Positions 29,785-38,482 of a DNA stretch of 64,000 nt are shown in pieces. The translations under genes were made by a program, and so were the position numbers. Numbering within the stretch: the stretch's first letter is position 1; each line of letters begins with the position of its first letter. Source of the DNA: a virus; the IMG/VR virus record IMGVR_UViG_3300042558_002668, positions 1 to 64,000 of that record. One strand, given 5' to 3'. Below the pieces are notes generated by a model. The model saw nothing but the letters and a program-made list of their open reading frames with translations. It searched no databases and was not told the DNA's origin.

Positions 29785-31012
29785 AATGAATCACAGTTAT
29801 TCCTGGAATATTGGCAATTTTGCGCCAGGGGTCAACAACAACTGATCCGGGTTTGATATCACAATACGGCTGGGTGTCTTCTTGATCACCGGTGTATTCG
29901 TAAGTGATTTTACGGTTGTGTGCCCAAAGAAACACAGCAGGAGTATCAACAGCAGTAACCACATCAGCAGGATCGTCAGCTAAAGGATCTACATATTTGA
30001 CCTGTACTCCCAGTTGTTTGAGATAGTGTCCAACCAAAGTGCTGTAGCTGCCAATACAGTATGGCACATCGGGTTTGTAGGCTTTGCCGTGAATCACAAT
30101 GGGCAAGATCTTTTGGTCCTGGGTGGCAGTGTCAAACAAAAATTTGGCAAGATTTTTTGCTTGAATTTCTCTAGCATGCATCACAGTATCAAATAGGTCG
30201 TAGCCGATGTCGTACTCTTGTGCCAGCCAACGCAGTGCAATGTTGTCACGTGGATGGCAAGCACCTGCATCGCCCATGCCAGCTGTCATGTACTTAGGCC
30301 CCATGATACGCATAGTACTACGAGCTAGTGCATCGGTTACAACATCAACATTGATGTGACCAATTTTCATAGCAAAGTCTTGAATCATGTTGACCAAGCC
30401 AACCTTGGCGCTGATAAATGTGTTGTAGAATATTTTAATGGCTTCGCATTCATCCCAGGTACCAATCTCATAGCGCGGATTGTTCTGCATTATGCTCTTG
30501 TAGATCTCCACAAGCTCGTTGGCCAATGCATTGGGATTGCCGTCCTCGGTTCCGATCATGATCATTTCTGGATTGACCATGTCCCACTTAACTGACCCCA
30601 TGGCAATCAAATACGGATTGTATAAAAATTGATGTTTTTTATCCAACAATGGCACAAAGTGTTTCCGAGTAGTTCCGGGTAGTACAGTGCTGATCAGCAC
30701 AATCTTCTTGGGAGTTGTTGCGTGGGCATTGATTTTCTCAATAGCATCTTTAACAGCATCATGTCCAAAGTCTTTTGGAGTCATGTGACTAGATGGAACA
30801 CTGCCATCATACCCTTCTTGGTGTGGGGTTGGTACTGCTATAAAGATCCAATCACTGTTGTTTATGGTGTCTTCAATGCTGCAAACTTCTACCTGGTCAC
30901 TTTGTCTTGGGTAAATATCATACCCGAAAACTTTATATTTCTCTGCAAATACTTCTGCACAATCTAGGCCAAGTTTGCCAAGACCAATAAAACCCACTTT
31001 GATATCGTTCAT
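29762..31012 (-). CDS. UDP-glucose/GDP-mannose dehydrogenase family protein
   Basis: 416 aa. NAD-binding GFIGLGKLGLDCAEVF at the start; IFIAVPTPH and LISTVLPGTT in the first domain; GMGDAGACHPRDNIALRW contains the catalytic Cys (GxxCxxxD-type); VIHGKAYKPDV opens the C-terminal domain. It oxidises a UDP-hexose to the uronic acid in two NAD-dependent steps. UDP-glucuronate could feed surface glycans or, if the glycosyltransferase at 18738-19454 makes lipids, glucuronosyl lipids (speculative). AGAGGAA seven bases before the ATG. The start codon overlaps that of the divergent gene at 31011. Confidence 0.87.
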   Translation of the reverse strand: MNDIKVGFIGLGKLGLDCAEVFAEKYKVFGYDIYPRQSDQVEVCSIEDTINNSDWIFIAVPTPHQEGYDGSVPSSHMTPKDFGHDAVKDAIEKINAHATTPKKIVLISTVLPGTTRKHFVPLLDKKHQFLYNPYLIAMGSVKWDMVNPEMIMIGTEDGNPNALANELVEIYKSIMQNNPRYEIGTWDECEAIKIFYNTFISAKVGLVNMIQDFAMKIGHINVDVVTDALARSTMRIMGPKYMTAGMGDAGACHPRDNIALRWLAQEYDIGYDLFDTVMHAREIQAKNLAKFLFDTATQDQKILPIVIHGKAYKPDVPYCIGSYSTLVGHYLKQLGVQVKYVDPLADDPADVVTAVDTPAVFLWAHNRKITYEYTGDQEDTQPYCDIKPGSVVVDPWRKIANIPGITVIHYGNTRVS

Positions 31013-32327
31013 GAATGTTCCTCTTAATCAAATTTATAACTACCTCGAAGGGCTCGTCGGAGTTAATAGTACATTAATTTATCGTTTTGATCCACCGGGT
31101 AGTAAAAAAATTGGCAGTCTAACTGGGTCTAAACCTGTTACCATACCCTGGACTGAATACCAACGACTTATTGTCACTGTAATGCACGATCAAGAGCCGT
31201 TGAATTTTGATTTGTACACTGAATCTAGCATTGGGTCTGAATTATTTCAATGGTTCCGCGATCATCGCAACGGTCAAGATGCATGGTTTACTTCCACTAT
31301 GTATAACGAAATTTGCAATCGCAATCTTGGGTTTGTGTATCATGGATCTACCACCTATGATCGAAACATCTTGGTACACAGTGAAAAACGCAGTACTGAA
31401 TTGCAAAAGTACAGCAATATTGGGCTGGAGCCAGTGTATTGGTGGAGTCATGCCCTAATTGCACGTGACTGGTACCGATATGCAGAAATAGATCCGTTGT
31501 TGTTGCAACTGCCCACCGATTACAAGTATGACTTTAATGTCTACAATCGAGCTTGGTCTGGCACCCGAGAATATCGATTAAAATTTACTGATCTCGTAAT
31601 TGACCAAGATTTAGTACACAATTGTAATATCGCATTTAATCAATTTGACAACAATGTGCACTATCAGAACTATGAGCTATGCAACAAGGCGTTTGCCCCA
31701 GATCATGATTTAACAGTTTTGCCCAGCAATGCCGCTAGTTCAGCTTCTAGTGCAGATTACGATTGTTATGATTATTCAATCTCTTGGTTTGATGTGGTTC
31801 TAGAAACACTATTTGATGATCCAAGGCTTCATCTGACTGAAAAAATTCTGCGACCAATTGCATGTGGCAAACCATTTCTATTGGCTGCAACACACGGCAG
31901 CTTGCAGTATCTCAGGGACTATGGGTTCATGACGTTTGGTGACTTCATTGACGAATCGTATGATCTAATACAAGACCCAGTGCTTAGACTAAGAGCTCTA
32001 GTCGAGACCATGAAACAAATATCAGCACTGAGTCTTGCGCAAAAAAGATCACTAAAACAAAATATCAAACACATAACTCAGCATAACCGAGCTAGATTTT
32101 TCTCTCAAGACTTTTTCAATCAAGTCACTCAGGAATTTGTGCACAACCATCAACACGCACGTGAAATCTGCCAGAGCCACAATCTAGGCCAAAACTACGT
32201 TGATTATCGAAAAGTAGCAAAAACTGTGCCAGCCTTGCGTGATATACTAACCTCAGACGATCAATATCGTAGCCGGACTGATCTAGCAGTGCTGTTACAA
32301 GAAATACGAAAACACCAGGGACGTTAA
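31011..32327 (+). CDS. Glycosyltransferase-like protein (exostosin/fucosyltransferase-type C-terminus)
   Basis: 438 aa from MNVPLNQIYNYLEG. The part LHLTEKILRPIACGKPFLLA and GSLQYLRDYGFMTFGDFIDE matches the nucleotide-sugar-binding end of GT10/GT47-type transferases (TEKxxxPIxxGxPF). The N-terminal half has HDQEPLNFDLY and no metal motif. Plus-strand gene whose ATG shares bases with the ATG of the divergent dehydrogenase (CATG). No ribosome site is visible. The dehydrogenase may provide its sugar donor. Its stop overlaps the convergent neighbour by four bases. Confidence 0.7.
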   Translation: MNVPLNQIYNYLEGLVGVNSTLIYRFDPPGSKKIGSLTGSKPVTIPWTEYQRLIVTVMHDQEPLNFDLYTESSIGSELFQWFRDHRNGQDAWFTSTMYNEICNRNLGFVYHGSTTYDRNILVHSEKRSTELQKYSNIGLEPVYWWSHALIARDWYRYAEIDPLLLQLPTDYKYDFNVYNRAWSGTREYRLKFTDLVIDQDLVHNCNIAFNQFDNNVHYQNYELCNKAFAPDHDLTVLPSNAASSASSADYDCYDYSISWFDVVLETLFDDPRLHLTEKILRPIACGKPFLLAATHGSLQYLRDYGFMTFGDFIDESYDLIQDPVLRLRALVETMKQISALSLAQKRSLKQNIKHITQHNRARFFSQDFFNQVTQEFVHNHQHAREICQSHNLGQNYVDYRKVAKTVPALRDILTSDDQYRSRTDLAVLLQEIRKHQGR

Positions 32328-32680
32328 CTTCTTGTCACAATTCCAGTCCAGTCACTGCCTGGGTCAACAATTTCAAAATCTTTAATTCGATCCAGCAATG
32401 TATCATAGAAGCTGTCCAATTCACCTCGCCATTTGCCTTGCAAATGTTCAATTGCATCACGACAGTATTTCCAATTCTTCAATCGATAATTGATCATGAG
32501 ATTATGGTGCAAGTCGGTGAATTGCGTAATGGTCAACATTTCAGTCAGCGGTATCTGTTCCATCACACAATACGCTGTGACTGGTGCATCGCTGTTGGGG
32601 AATTGCATGGTATCTAATTCTAATACCATGTAGCGATCATCTAGTGATGAAAAATTCTCTTTGCCAAAAATTATATTCAT
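32324..32680 (-). CDS. Conserved T4-like phage protein (118 aa)
   Basis: MNIIFGKENFSSLDDRYMVL and AYCVMEQIPLTEM plus LQGKWRGELDSFYDTLLDRI match a family that I recall as common in T4-like cyanophages; function unknown. AAAGGAA eight bases before the ATG. Convergent with the glycosyltransferase gene and divergent from the metallophosphoesterase gene, a single gene between two plus-strand genes. Confidence 0.75.
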   Translation of the reverse strand: MNIIFGKENFSSLDDRYMVLELDTMQFPNSDAPVTAYCVMEQIPLTEMLTITQFTDLHHNLMINYRLKNWKYCRDAIEHLQGKWRGELDSFYDTLLDRIKDFEIVDPGSDWTGIVTRS

Positions 32681-32693
32681 GTGTAATTTCCTT

Positions 32694-32700
32694 TTAAATA
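32694..32700 (+). promoter_or_regulatory. Late-promoter-like box (TTAAATA)
   Basis: TTAAATA, seven bases, then the ATG at 32708; no Shine-Dalgarno between. Same layout as before 11957 and 37374. Confidence 0.35.
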
Positions 32701-32707
32701 TGTATTG

Positions 32708-33487
32708 ATGAAACTAGCCTTTGACCTTATTTCTGACTTGCATGTCAGCTCGCATACCGAGTTTGATTGGACCAGTCAAGCCACCAGCCCCATTTGTGTA
32801 GTCGCCGGAGATGTAGCGCATGATCACAGCGAACTTAGACGAGTGCTTAAACATTTGGGTAAAAATTACCAAGCAGTATTTTATATTGACGGGAACGATG
32901 AACATCGACATGCACTTGAGACACTAGACACTAACTACGCTGCCGTGCGAGCCGCAGTTGAAGGTATTGATAACGTCACATACATGCATGATCATGTTGT
33001 TATCATCAATGGGGTAGCAATTATTGCCACCAATGGTTGGTGGAGCTTTGATTGGTCCAAGCAATTCACAGTTGAGGAAACCAAGGCAGGTGTTGAGAAT
33101 CATTATGGCATAACCAATATTGGAACATCGTTGATAGAATCTATTGCCAACAGTGATTCATTGTATCTGGATCGAAGCATAGCTAGATTACAAACCTTTA
33201 ATGATGTCAAACGAATAGTTATAGTAACACACACTGTTCCCCGGGGAATATTTTTACAACACGACCCTGATCTCGCAAACTACAGAATCAATTCTTCTAT
33301 CAATAGCAACATCACCATGGGATTGAGTAGTGACACTGAGAAAAAAGTAACCACCTGGTGCTTTGGGCACTATCACTGGCCTGTTGACCAAGTGATTGAC
33401 AATGTCAGATACGTGTCTAATCCACGTGGCAGAATAGACTCGCCCTGGCATCGTAACCCATATTTTCCCATACGGATAGAAGTTTAA
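32708..33487 (+). CDS. Calcineurin-like metallophosphoesterase (259 aa)
   Basis: Motifs in order: LISDLHVSSH, VVAGDVAHDHSE, YIDGNDEHRH (Asn kept, His replaced by Asp in the usual GNHE), IVIVTHTVPRG and WCFGHYHWPVD. Metal ligands of a di-metal phosphatase are thus mostly present. Distinct from the PlcP-like protein at 19476: shorter and without the GHIHH signature. The substrate could be a phosphorylated sugar, a nucleotide or a phosphodiester. Ends convergently with clpS, sharing four bases. Confidence 0.8.
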   Translation: MKLAFDLISDLHVSSHTEFDWTSQATSPICVVAGDVAHDHSELRRVLKHLGKNYQAVFYIDGNDEHRHALETLDTNYAAVRAAVEGIDNVTYMHDHVVIINGVAIIATNGWWSFDWSKQFTVEETKAGVENHYGITNIGTSLIESIANSDSLYLDRSIARLQTFNDVKRIVIVTHTVPRGIFLQHDPDLANYRINSSINSNITMGLSSDTEKKVTTWCFGHYHWPVDQVIDNVRYVSNPRGRIDSPWHRNPYFPIRIEV

Positions 33488-33798
33488 CCACCATCTGGCT
33501 CAAGTTTGATTTGCAACGGAAATCCTTTTTCCCTTGCACTAACTGTGATTTCAATTCCCTTTTGTTCGGCAATCTCGTAGGGCAACACTGCCACTGTGGC
33601 TGCACCAGCTTCGTGAATACTTTGTGTTATATTCTCTGCTGTTGTAACAGAATAATCAAAATGTTCGATCAAACTTTCAATTACAAAATCCACTGGAGTT
33701 GAATTGTCATTGATATAGATCACTCGATACAACGGTGGTTCTTTAAGAGATAAGTTGGTTTTTACTCGTACTCGAGTTTTAGGGTCAGCTTGTGACAT
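33484..33798 (-). CDS. clpS: ClpS adaptor
   Basis: 104 aa, the size of bacterial ClpS. PPLYRVIYINDNSTPVDFVI carries the Asn30-Asp31 that hold the alpha-amino group of N-degrons, and SIHEAGAATVAV carries His62 of the same pocket; the last helix-strand unit EIAEQKGIEITVSAREKGFP is also typical. ClpS hands N-end-rule substrates to ClpA (or a ClpX/ClpC relative) and ClpP. No ClpA is visible here, so it may act with host ClpA or with the phage ClpX. AAGGAA before the ATG; preceded by the hsp20 terminator. Confidence 0.92.
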   Translation of the reverse strand: MSQADPKTRVRVKTNLSLKEPPLYRVIYINDNSTPVDFVIESLIEHFDYSVTTAENITQSIHEAGAATVAVLPYEIAEQKGIEITVSAREKGFPLQIKLEPDGG

Positions 33799-33810
33799 AA
33801 TATTCCTTGA

Positions 33811-33836
33811 AAAACTGGGGGCAATGCGCCCCCAGT
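33811..33836 (-). terminator. Intrinsic terminator after hsp20
   Basis: ACTGGGGGC/GCCCCCAGT stem with a five-base loop followed by TTTT on the minus strand, between the hsp20 stop and the clpS ribosome site. Confidence 0.85.
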
Positions 33837-33841
33837 GTTAT

Positions 33842-34300
33842 TTACGTTGGTGAAGAGTTTTCGTAAGCAATAGCAATGCTCTTGGGTTTCATTGCTTCTG
33901 GCACACGTTGCTCCAATCGTACAGTTAGGATACCGTCACGTGCGATAGCGTCCACAACTTCAACGTAATCGCCTAGTGGCCAACTACGTAAAAATTTGCG
34001 AGCACTGATGCCTTGATAATAGTACTCATGCCCAGCTGGCAATGTAGATACACGTTTTTCGCCCACAATATTAATAACGCCTTCGCGCACAGTGATATCA
34101 ATTTCACCCTGAGTAAAACCAGCCACAGCCAGTTGTAATTCAAAAGTGTGTTCACCAGTCTTGATGATGTTATAAGGGGGATAGTTTGTACCCGATGTTG
34201 CCGATGTTTCAATTTGATTGATAATTCTATCAAACAAGCGATCAACACCAATAGAAGTACGATACAAGGGGGATAGATCGAAAGCTGTAATTTTAGTCAT
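33842..34300 (-). CDS. Small heat-shock protein Hsp20 (IbpA-like)
   Basis: 152 aa. FDLSPLYRTSIGVDRLFDRI is the IbpA/IbpB N-terminus, YPPYNIIKTGEHTFELQLAV starts the alpha-crystallin domain, and GILTVRLEQRVPEAMKPKSI ends it with the IxI-like tail KSIAIAY. ATP-independent holdase that keeps client proteins soluble; T4-like cyanophages also carry hsp20. AAAGGAG seven to eight bases before the ATG and a perfect TATAAATA box 60 bp upstream point to late expression. The leader contains a stem-loop at 34325-34356. Confidence 0.95.
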   Translation of the reverse strand: MTKITAFDLSPLYRTSIGVDRLFDRIINQIETSATSGTNYPPYNIIKTGEHTFELQLAVAGFTQGEIDITVREGVINIVGEKRVSTLPAGHEYYYQGISARKFLRSWPLGDYVEVVDAIARDGILTVRLEQRVPEAMKPKSIAIAYENSSPT

Positions 34301-34324
34301 TTGTTTTCTCCTTTAATAAGCAAG

Positions 34325-34356
34325 TTGACTTTTTGTAGCCCGACTGTCGGCACTAC
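34325..34356 (-). promoter_or_regulatory. Stem-loop in the hsp20 leader
   Basis: TTGTAG...CTACAA outer arms with inner CCGA/TCGG, between the late promoter and the ribosome site. It does not cover the AAAGGAG itself, so a thermometer role is uncertain; it may stabilise the message. Confidence 0.4.
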
Positions 34357-34361
34357 AAGTG

Positions 34362-34369
34362 TATTTATA
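34362..34369 (-). promoter_or_regulatory. T4-type late promoter (TATAAATA)
   Basis: Exact T4 late consensus TATAAATA on the minus strand upstream of hsp20. Confidence 0.75.
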
Positions 34370-34382
34370 ACACATTTTTTAA

Positions 34383-34652
34383 TTATGTACGATTGTTTAG
34401 GTCTGACACCACACGAAAATTTATCCAATCATGCGCTTGATTCCAACTTTTGGGATTCCAGGTCAGCACAAATAATGTGTAGTTACGGTCGTCCTCAAAT
34501 GTCAATCTGTGTTTGTTTTTTATTGTTTTTTGCTTGGATGACACTGGGTATTTTTCCAACCAACTGTGTATTTCTTCACGTATGATCGTCAAGGCATAGT
34601 AGGTATATTGATTGTCCTTGCCCGACTGTGGCAAACTGAATTCGATGTACAT
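34383..34652 (-). CDS. Hypothetical phage protein (89 aa)
   Basis: Small alpha/beta protein with YTYYALTIIREEIHSWLEKY and a basic middle KQKTIKNKHRLTFEDD; ends in a Trp-rich segment LTWNPKSWNQAHDW. Its ATG overlaps the clpX stop (TAATG), so it is made with ClpX. That coupling raises the possibility of an adaptor or regulator of ClpX, with no sequence evidence for it. Confidence 0.6.
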   Translation of the reverse strand: MYIEFSLPQSGKDNQYTYYALTIIREEIHSWLEKYPVSSKQKTIKNKHRLTFEDDRNYTLFVLTWNPKSWNQAHDWINFRVVSDLNNRT

Positions 34653-35839
34653 TAAAGTGCATTGGGAATCTTGACTAGCTCAGCATCAATAGTAAGCGAT
34701 CCGCGCCCTTCATCTCTATAACGAATCAAATCAAACATGTGCGGCATAAGCACACGTTCAAGTTCACTGTGCAATGCTCGGGCCCCGGTGCCGGATACTA
34801 TGGCTCGATCAACCAATGCTTCTAGTGCATCAGGTGTGATAATGACTTCAACATTGTCTTTTTTGAATAGCCATTTGTACTGATCAATGTAGTTGTTGCG
34901 CACTTCAGTCAACACCCGAATCAAATCCTTACGATCAAGATGGTTGAGTGTGACCATTGTTGGAAATCGACCTACAAATTCTGGAATAAGACCAAAGCGA
35001 ACCAAATCGTCAGGTACCACTTGTGTCAGTTCAACATCTCTTGTGGTTGTTACTGGGGAAGTGAATCCCATAGACGAGCCGTTGACTCTATTTTTAATAA
35101 CTTGTTCTAGGCCAACAAATGCGCCTCCGGCAATAAACAATATATTGCTTGTGTCAATTTCAATTATTTCGCCTGCAGGATTTTTACGACCTCCCCCAGA
35201 CGGTATACGACAAACTGTGCCTTCAACCAATTTAAGCAGTGCTTGTTGAACACCTTCTCCGGATACATCTCGAGTGATGCTGGAGCTTTCGCTTTTGCGA
35301 GCAATTTTATCAATTTCATCCACAAAAACAATGCCACGTTGTGTTTTTTCAACACTGTTGCCCGATGCTGTGTACAATCGACCTATCAAGCTTTCCACAT
35401 CATCGCCCACGTAACCTGCTTCGGTGATGCTGGTGGCATCAGCAATCACAAATGGTACGTCGAGGTATCGTGCCACACTTCGTGCCAGCAATGTTTTGCC
35501 CGACCCAGTGGGGCCTAGCACAAGAATGTTTGCCTTGGTAACTTCAGGATCACTGTCCAGTCGTTGAATACGTTTGTAGTGGTTGATTACTGCAACCCCC
35601 AAAACTATTTTGGCATTTTCTTGACCAATAACATACTGATCTAGATATTTCTTTAATAGTCTTGGATCAGTCAACTCTTGATCTAATTTTAAAACTTCCT
35701 CTGCTGGGTCAAGTAATAAATCCTGACACAGCTGAACGCATTCGTTGCATATTGCACTGCGATCACTAACAATGAGTTTTTGCACACTATCTTTGTGCTT
35801 GTTGCAAAAGCTACATGTATCGGTAATATTATCTGCCAT
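34652..35839 (-). CDS. clpX: ClpX unfoldase
   Basis: 395 aa (bacterial ClpX about 420). Zinc-binding domain Cys9, Cys12, Cys31, Cys34; Walker A GPTGSGKT (109-116); pore loop GYVG (142-145); Walker B IVFVDEID with Asp174-Glu175; [16 protein letters not shown]; sensor-2 [15 protein letters not shown]. The ClpP-docking loop reads SSMGFTSP, keeping Gly-Phe but with Met in place of Ile of the IGF motif. It unfolds tagged proteins and feeds ClpP; two phage clpP genes are at 11220-13913. AGGAA precedes the ATG. Follows the membrane-protein gene with a one-base overlap. Confidence 0.95.
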   Translation of the reverse strand: MADNITDTCSFCNKHKDSVQKLIVSDRSAICNECVQLCQDLLLDPAEEVLKLDQELTDPRLLKKYLDQYVIGQENAKIVLGVAVINHYKRIQRLDSDPEVTKANILVLGPTGSGKTLLARSVARYLDVPFVIADATSITEAGYVGDDVESLIGRLYTASGNSVEKTQRGIVFVDEIDKIARKSESSSITRDVSGEGVQQALLKLVEGTVCRIPSGGGRKNPAGEIIEIDTSNILFIAGGAFVGLEQVIKNRVNGSSMGFTSPVTTTRDVELTQVVPDDLVRFGLIPEFVGRFPTMVTLNHLDRKDLIRVLTEVRNNYIDQYKWLFKKDNVEVIITPDALEALVDRAIVSGTGARALHSELERVLMPHMFDLIRYRDEGRGSLTIDAELVKIPNAL

Positions 35840-37374
35840 TAAATTTCCTGTCGAAGTCGTTGTTCAATTTGTAAACGTTCACTATCTGTTAAGAGTTCAG
35901 GGTCGTATTCGCCCGAACTCACTCGATCAATTAAGCTTGTGATATATGCAGAATTGTAAGAATAAGTATCGCTGTTGTTTTTGTCAACCTCTATCCATGA
36001 TGTACCATTGTATTTGTAAAGCTTGGTTGGGATAGACACAGTGTCTATAAACATATCTCCCTTGATTGGGAATTCTGGAAATTCTTTTCCGTAAGACATT
36101 TCAGGACCGTCAAGGTATACCTCCCACGGCAATCTTTTGATAATGCCACGTGCCAATAACTGTCTCTGAACTTTTAATGTATCAGTTGGATGCAATGATT
36201 TCCAACGATTTTTAGCTGCCTTGACTTCGGGTTCATCGGACTCCTCGTCATGATCAACTTCATTGTTGTGTGTGTTGGCAGTTACTTCTTGACTGGGACT
36301 AGGCTGTGCTGTTGCTGGTGGGGGATACACCATGGGCTTGAGATCTTCAAAATGCTTGAATGGTTGATTCAAGTATGGGTGTTGTTCAAGTAACGATTTC
36401 TCAGGTTCTACTTTTTCTACTGGATCTGGTTCAGGAAGAGGTTGTTCAACAACAGAGTCTTGAGTTATCTTGTCATCAAAATCTTTAGGATGCTCACCTG
36501 GGTCAACAAACTTCATTCCTGTTTCTTTTATTTCTTCAACTGGTTCTTGTATATTTTTTGGTGGTTCAGGCACTTGTGCAACATGAGTGGGTTGAGGAAG
36601 TTCTATTTCCTCTTTTGGTTTTCTGTACCACTTGCGACTTTCTGTTGCTGCCAACAACATCATGATAGCCAAAGGATCAAACACAGCAACAATGATGATG
36701 ATAACCCAGGTCACTGCCTTTTCCAACAAGTTAGCATCGGGATCGTTCCCGTAGATAAACGCCGCAATGTATTTTAACGGACCAACTTCTGCTTCCACCT
36801 TGCGTACTTCAGCGGCGATGGGTGCCCGTTCTTCACTAAGTTGAGTAATTGTTTTCTGTTCGGCTGTAATCTCAGAAAGTAGTCTAGTGCGTTCTTTGGC
36901 CTGCGCCTTGCGCAACGCAACTGCTTTGTCCGCACCTTTTTCATCTTGACTTCGACCCATAACTTGGTCCACAGACTCATCCATCTGTTTGAGTACTCGG
37001 CGATTAGCATCAATGTTTTCCTTTGCTACTTTAATCTTTTCGTCATACACAGCAATCTTTGCCTGTACATCTCCACCCACCAGACTTTGATCTGAGTGTG
37101 CTTTGCTCAAGAAGCCAAAGATGCCCATGCTGGTAATCAACATCAGCATGCCCACAGCAGGCACTAGATACACCTTCATTGTGAGTCTGCATCGATCCCA
37201 GTACTCGTGTAACCACACAGTTACAACAAGCTTGGCCACTTCCAAGATACTGCCCATGATAACAATAGGAACCACAGCCGCGGCAAAGATAGCGGTTAAA
37301 CCCACTATAGAATAAAAAGCAGCCACAGCAGATAAGCATATGGCAACTATAAACATCAATGCAGTTAGTATCAT
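35839..37374 (-). CDS. Large membrane/coiled-coil protein of T4-like marine phages
   Basis: 511 aa. Residues 1-90 hold three to four transmembrane helices ([38 protein letters not shown]), then a long coiled coil (about 105-200), another helix ([20 protein letters not shown]), and a Pro/Glu-rich disordered tail ending in a small conserved domain ([13 protein letters not shown]). I recall this architecture from T4-like cyanophages and pelagiphages, without a known role. ATAAATA lies six bases before the ATG with no Shine-Dalgarno. Confidence 0.75.
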   Translation of the reverse strand: MILTALMFIVAICLSAVAAFYSIVGLTAIFAAAVVPIVIMGSILEVAKLVVTVWLHEYWDRCRLTMKVYLVPAVGMLMLITSMGIFGFLSKAHSDQSLVGGDVQAKIAVYDEKIKVAKENIDANRRVLKQMDESVDQVMGRSQDEKGADKAVALRKAQAKERTRLLSEITAEQKTITQLSEERAPIAAEVRKVEAEVGPLKYIAAFIYGNDPDANLLEKAVTWVIIIIVAVFDPLAIMMLLAATESRKWYRKPKEEIELPQPTHVAQVPEPPKNIQEPVEEIKETGMKFVDPGEHPKDFDDKITQDSVVEQPLPEPDPVEKVEPEKSLLEQHPYLNQPFKHFEDLKPMVYPPPATAQPSPSQEVTANTHNNEVDHDEESDEPEVKAAKNRWKSLHPTDTLKVQRQLLARGIIKRLPWEVYLDGPEMSYGKEFPEFPIKGDMFIDTVSIPTKLYKYNGTSWIEVDKNNSDTYSYNSAYITSLIDRVSSGEYDPELLTDSERLQIEQRLRQEI

Positions 37375-37379
37375 TTGAA

Positions 37380-37667
37380 TTATTTATCGACTCCGTTAGG
37401 GGCTCTGATAGTGATTTGCACTGCCATCTTGGTAGCTACCCAAGTGGCCCATCTCGGGTCTGGTACATCAAACCAAACATAAATGCCTGCTTTGCTAGTG
37501 CTTGCTTGTAACCTTCTTTTAACTTTGGGCTGACAGCGCCAGTTCCTGTGGAACCATTGCTGTGCTTCGTGAATTATCTGATACCACTGATTGGTAGAGT
37601 TAACCTTTATCCAGAATCGGTGTAGCTCGGGGGTCGTTTCTTTAAGCGGATCAATTATCGTTGACAT
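37380..37667 (-). CDS. Hypothetical phage protein (95 aa)
   Basis: Start MSTIIDPLKETTPELH at 37667; a longer frame reaches back into the gene-free region and is less likely. Trp-rich and basic, with NSTNQWYQIIHEAQQWFHRN and GIYVWFDVPDPRWATWV; resembles uncharacterised proteins of T4-like phages. No ribosome site; CTAAAT lies just before the ATG. Confidence 0.55.
   Translation of the reverse strand: MSTIIDPLKETTPELHRFWIKVNSTNQWYQIIHEAQQWFHRNWRCQPKVKRRLQASTSKAGIYVWFDVPDPRWATWVATKMAVQITIRAPNGVDK
37381..37387 (-). promoter_or_regulatory. Late-promoter-like box (ATAAATA)
   Basis: ATAAATA, then ATTCAA, then the ATG at 37374: spacing that would give a leaderless late message. Confidence 0.5.
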
Positions 37668-37963
37668 AAAATTTAGAGATCTCTGAATTGATACATCGTA
37701 ATACGTTGCTTTACACCTCACTGCACTTTTATTGGCCTACCAATCAGTAGCGGTACCCTAAAGGTACATTTCTGAAGTTTTAACACAGAATTCAGCAGTT
37801 GTTTTTCTGCATCAAGCAGGTGCCGCACCTCGAGGAATTAAACAGTACTTGCCACGGTCTCTTACCTCTTTTGATTCGAATAATAAGACCTAACTACCAC
37901 CCCAGTTCCCCTTTGCTACACTCACATAATAACAGAATGTAATAAATTTAACAATACTTTTGG
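37668..37963. other. Gene-free stretch (about 300 bp) with several hairpins
   Basis: No coding sequence seen. On the minus strand it holds short stems in a row: AGGTG-CGG-CACCT (near 37826), GTACC-TTTAG-GGTAC (near 37760), ATTGG-TAGG-CCAAT (near 37738) and GCAG...CTGC (near 37800). A TTCGAATC sequence near 37868 is not flanked by a tRNA T-stem. It could be a structured RNA, a long leader or an unrecognised regulatory region. Nothing matches tmRNA or RNase P by eye. Confidence 0.4.
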
Positions 37964-38206
37964 TTAATTGTTTTTGTTTCTCAGCAAGTACATTGTGACT
38001 TCGCTGCCGGATACCTTGACCAGTTCTTGCGGATACTTGTTGCAGTCGGCCCACCGATTGCTCACGCCTTTGACCCCTACCATTTTGGGATTGAGTTTGG
38101 CCACGGTGCCCACGTTCATGCTGTTGCTTCGCGGGTAAACCACACAGTCGCCTATGTCCAAGGGTTGGCCAAACAGGTCTGAATGTTGAACCGGCACTTT
38201 AGACAT
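37964..38206 (-). CDS. Small beta-barrel-like phage protein (80 aa)
   Basis: LDIGDCVVYPRSNSMNVGTV and KMVGVKGVSNRW suggest a KOW/SH3-like barrel. AAAGGAC precedes the ATG, which overlaps the previous gene by eight bases. Common, uncharacterised family in T4-like phages; neighbouring 38199-38465 is a similar barrel type. Confidence 0.65.
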   Translation of the reverse strand: MSKVPVQHSDLFGQPLDIGDCVVYPRSNSMNVGTVAKLNPKMVGVKGVSNRWADCNKYPQELVKVSGSEVTMYLLRNKNN

Positions 38207-38465
38207 CTGTGTCCTTTAGAAGTTCTTTGAGTTTTCTGACATCTTTGTGCTTGGGGAAAATAAAAGTATGATGCCAGACGTTGTTGTATTTGATAGGCAA
38301 GTCGTTGAACACTGTTAATCTTGGCCCTTCTGTTTCATTGATCACCGTATCATTACCTACTGTGCCAACAAAAGGAATCTTGTTCCATGTGCCAGCCACG
38401 CGATCGCCAATCTGATATCTTGCTTTGTATCTATTTGCGGCAAAGTATTCGGCTAGATTTGCCAT
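38199..38465 (-). CDS. Conserved small phage protein (88 aa)
   Basis: YQIGDRVAGTWNKIPFVGTV and GPRLTVFNDLPIKYN, again barrel-like, followed by a basic helical tail. I recall it from many T4-like cyanophages and large myophages without a function. AAAGG ten bases before the ATG. It lies just after the DNA ligase gene and is probably co-transcribed with it. Confidence 0.7.
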   Translation of the reverse strand: MANLAEYFAANRYKARYQIGDRVAGTWNKIPFVGTVGNDTVINETEGPRLTVFNDLPIKYNNVWHHTFIFPKHKDVRKLKELLKDTDV

Positions 38466-38482
38466 GCTATTTTACCTTTTGA

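Noticed and set aside
34325-34356. RNA thermometer upstream of hsp20
   Set aside because: The stem-loop does not pair with the AAAGGAG ribosome site, so it is listed only as a leader hairpin.
37855-37885. TTCGAATC sequence resembling a tRNA T-loop
   Set aside because: No pairing T-stem, anticodon arm or acceptor stem could be built around it on either strand.
37668-37963. Possible tmRNA beside the Clp genes
   Set aside because: No tag-peptide frame ending in a stop within a loop, no tRNA-Ala-like ends and no G-U acceptor pair seen.
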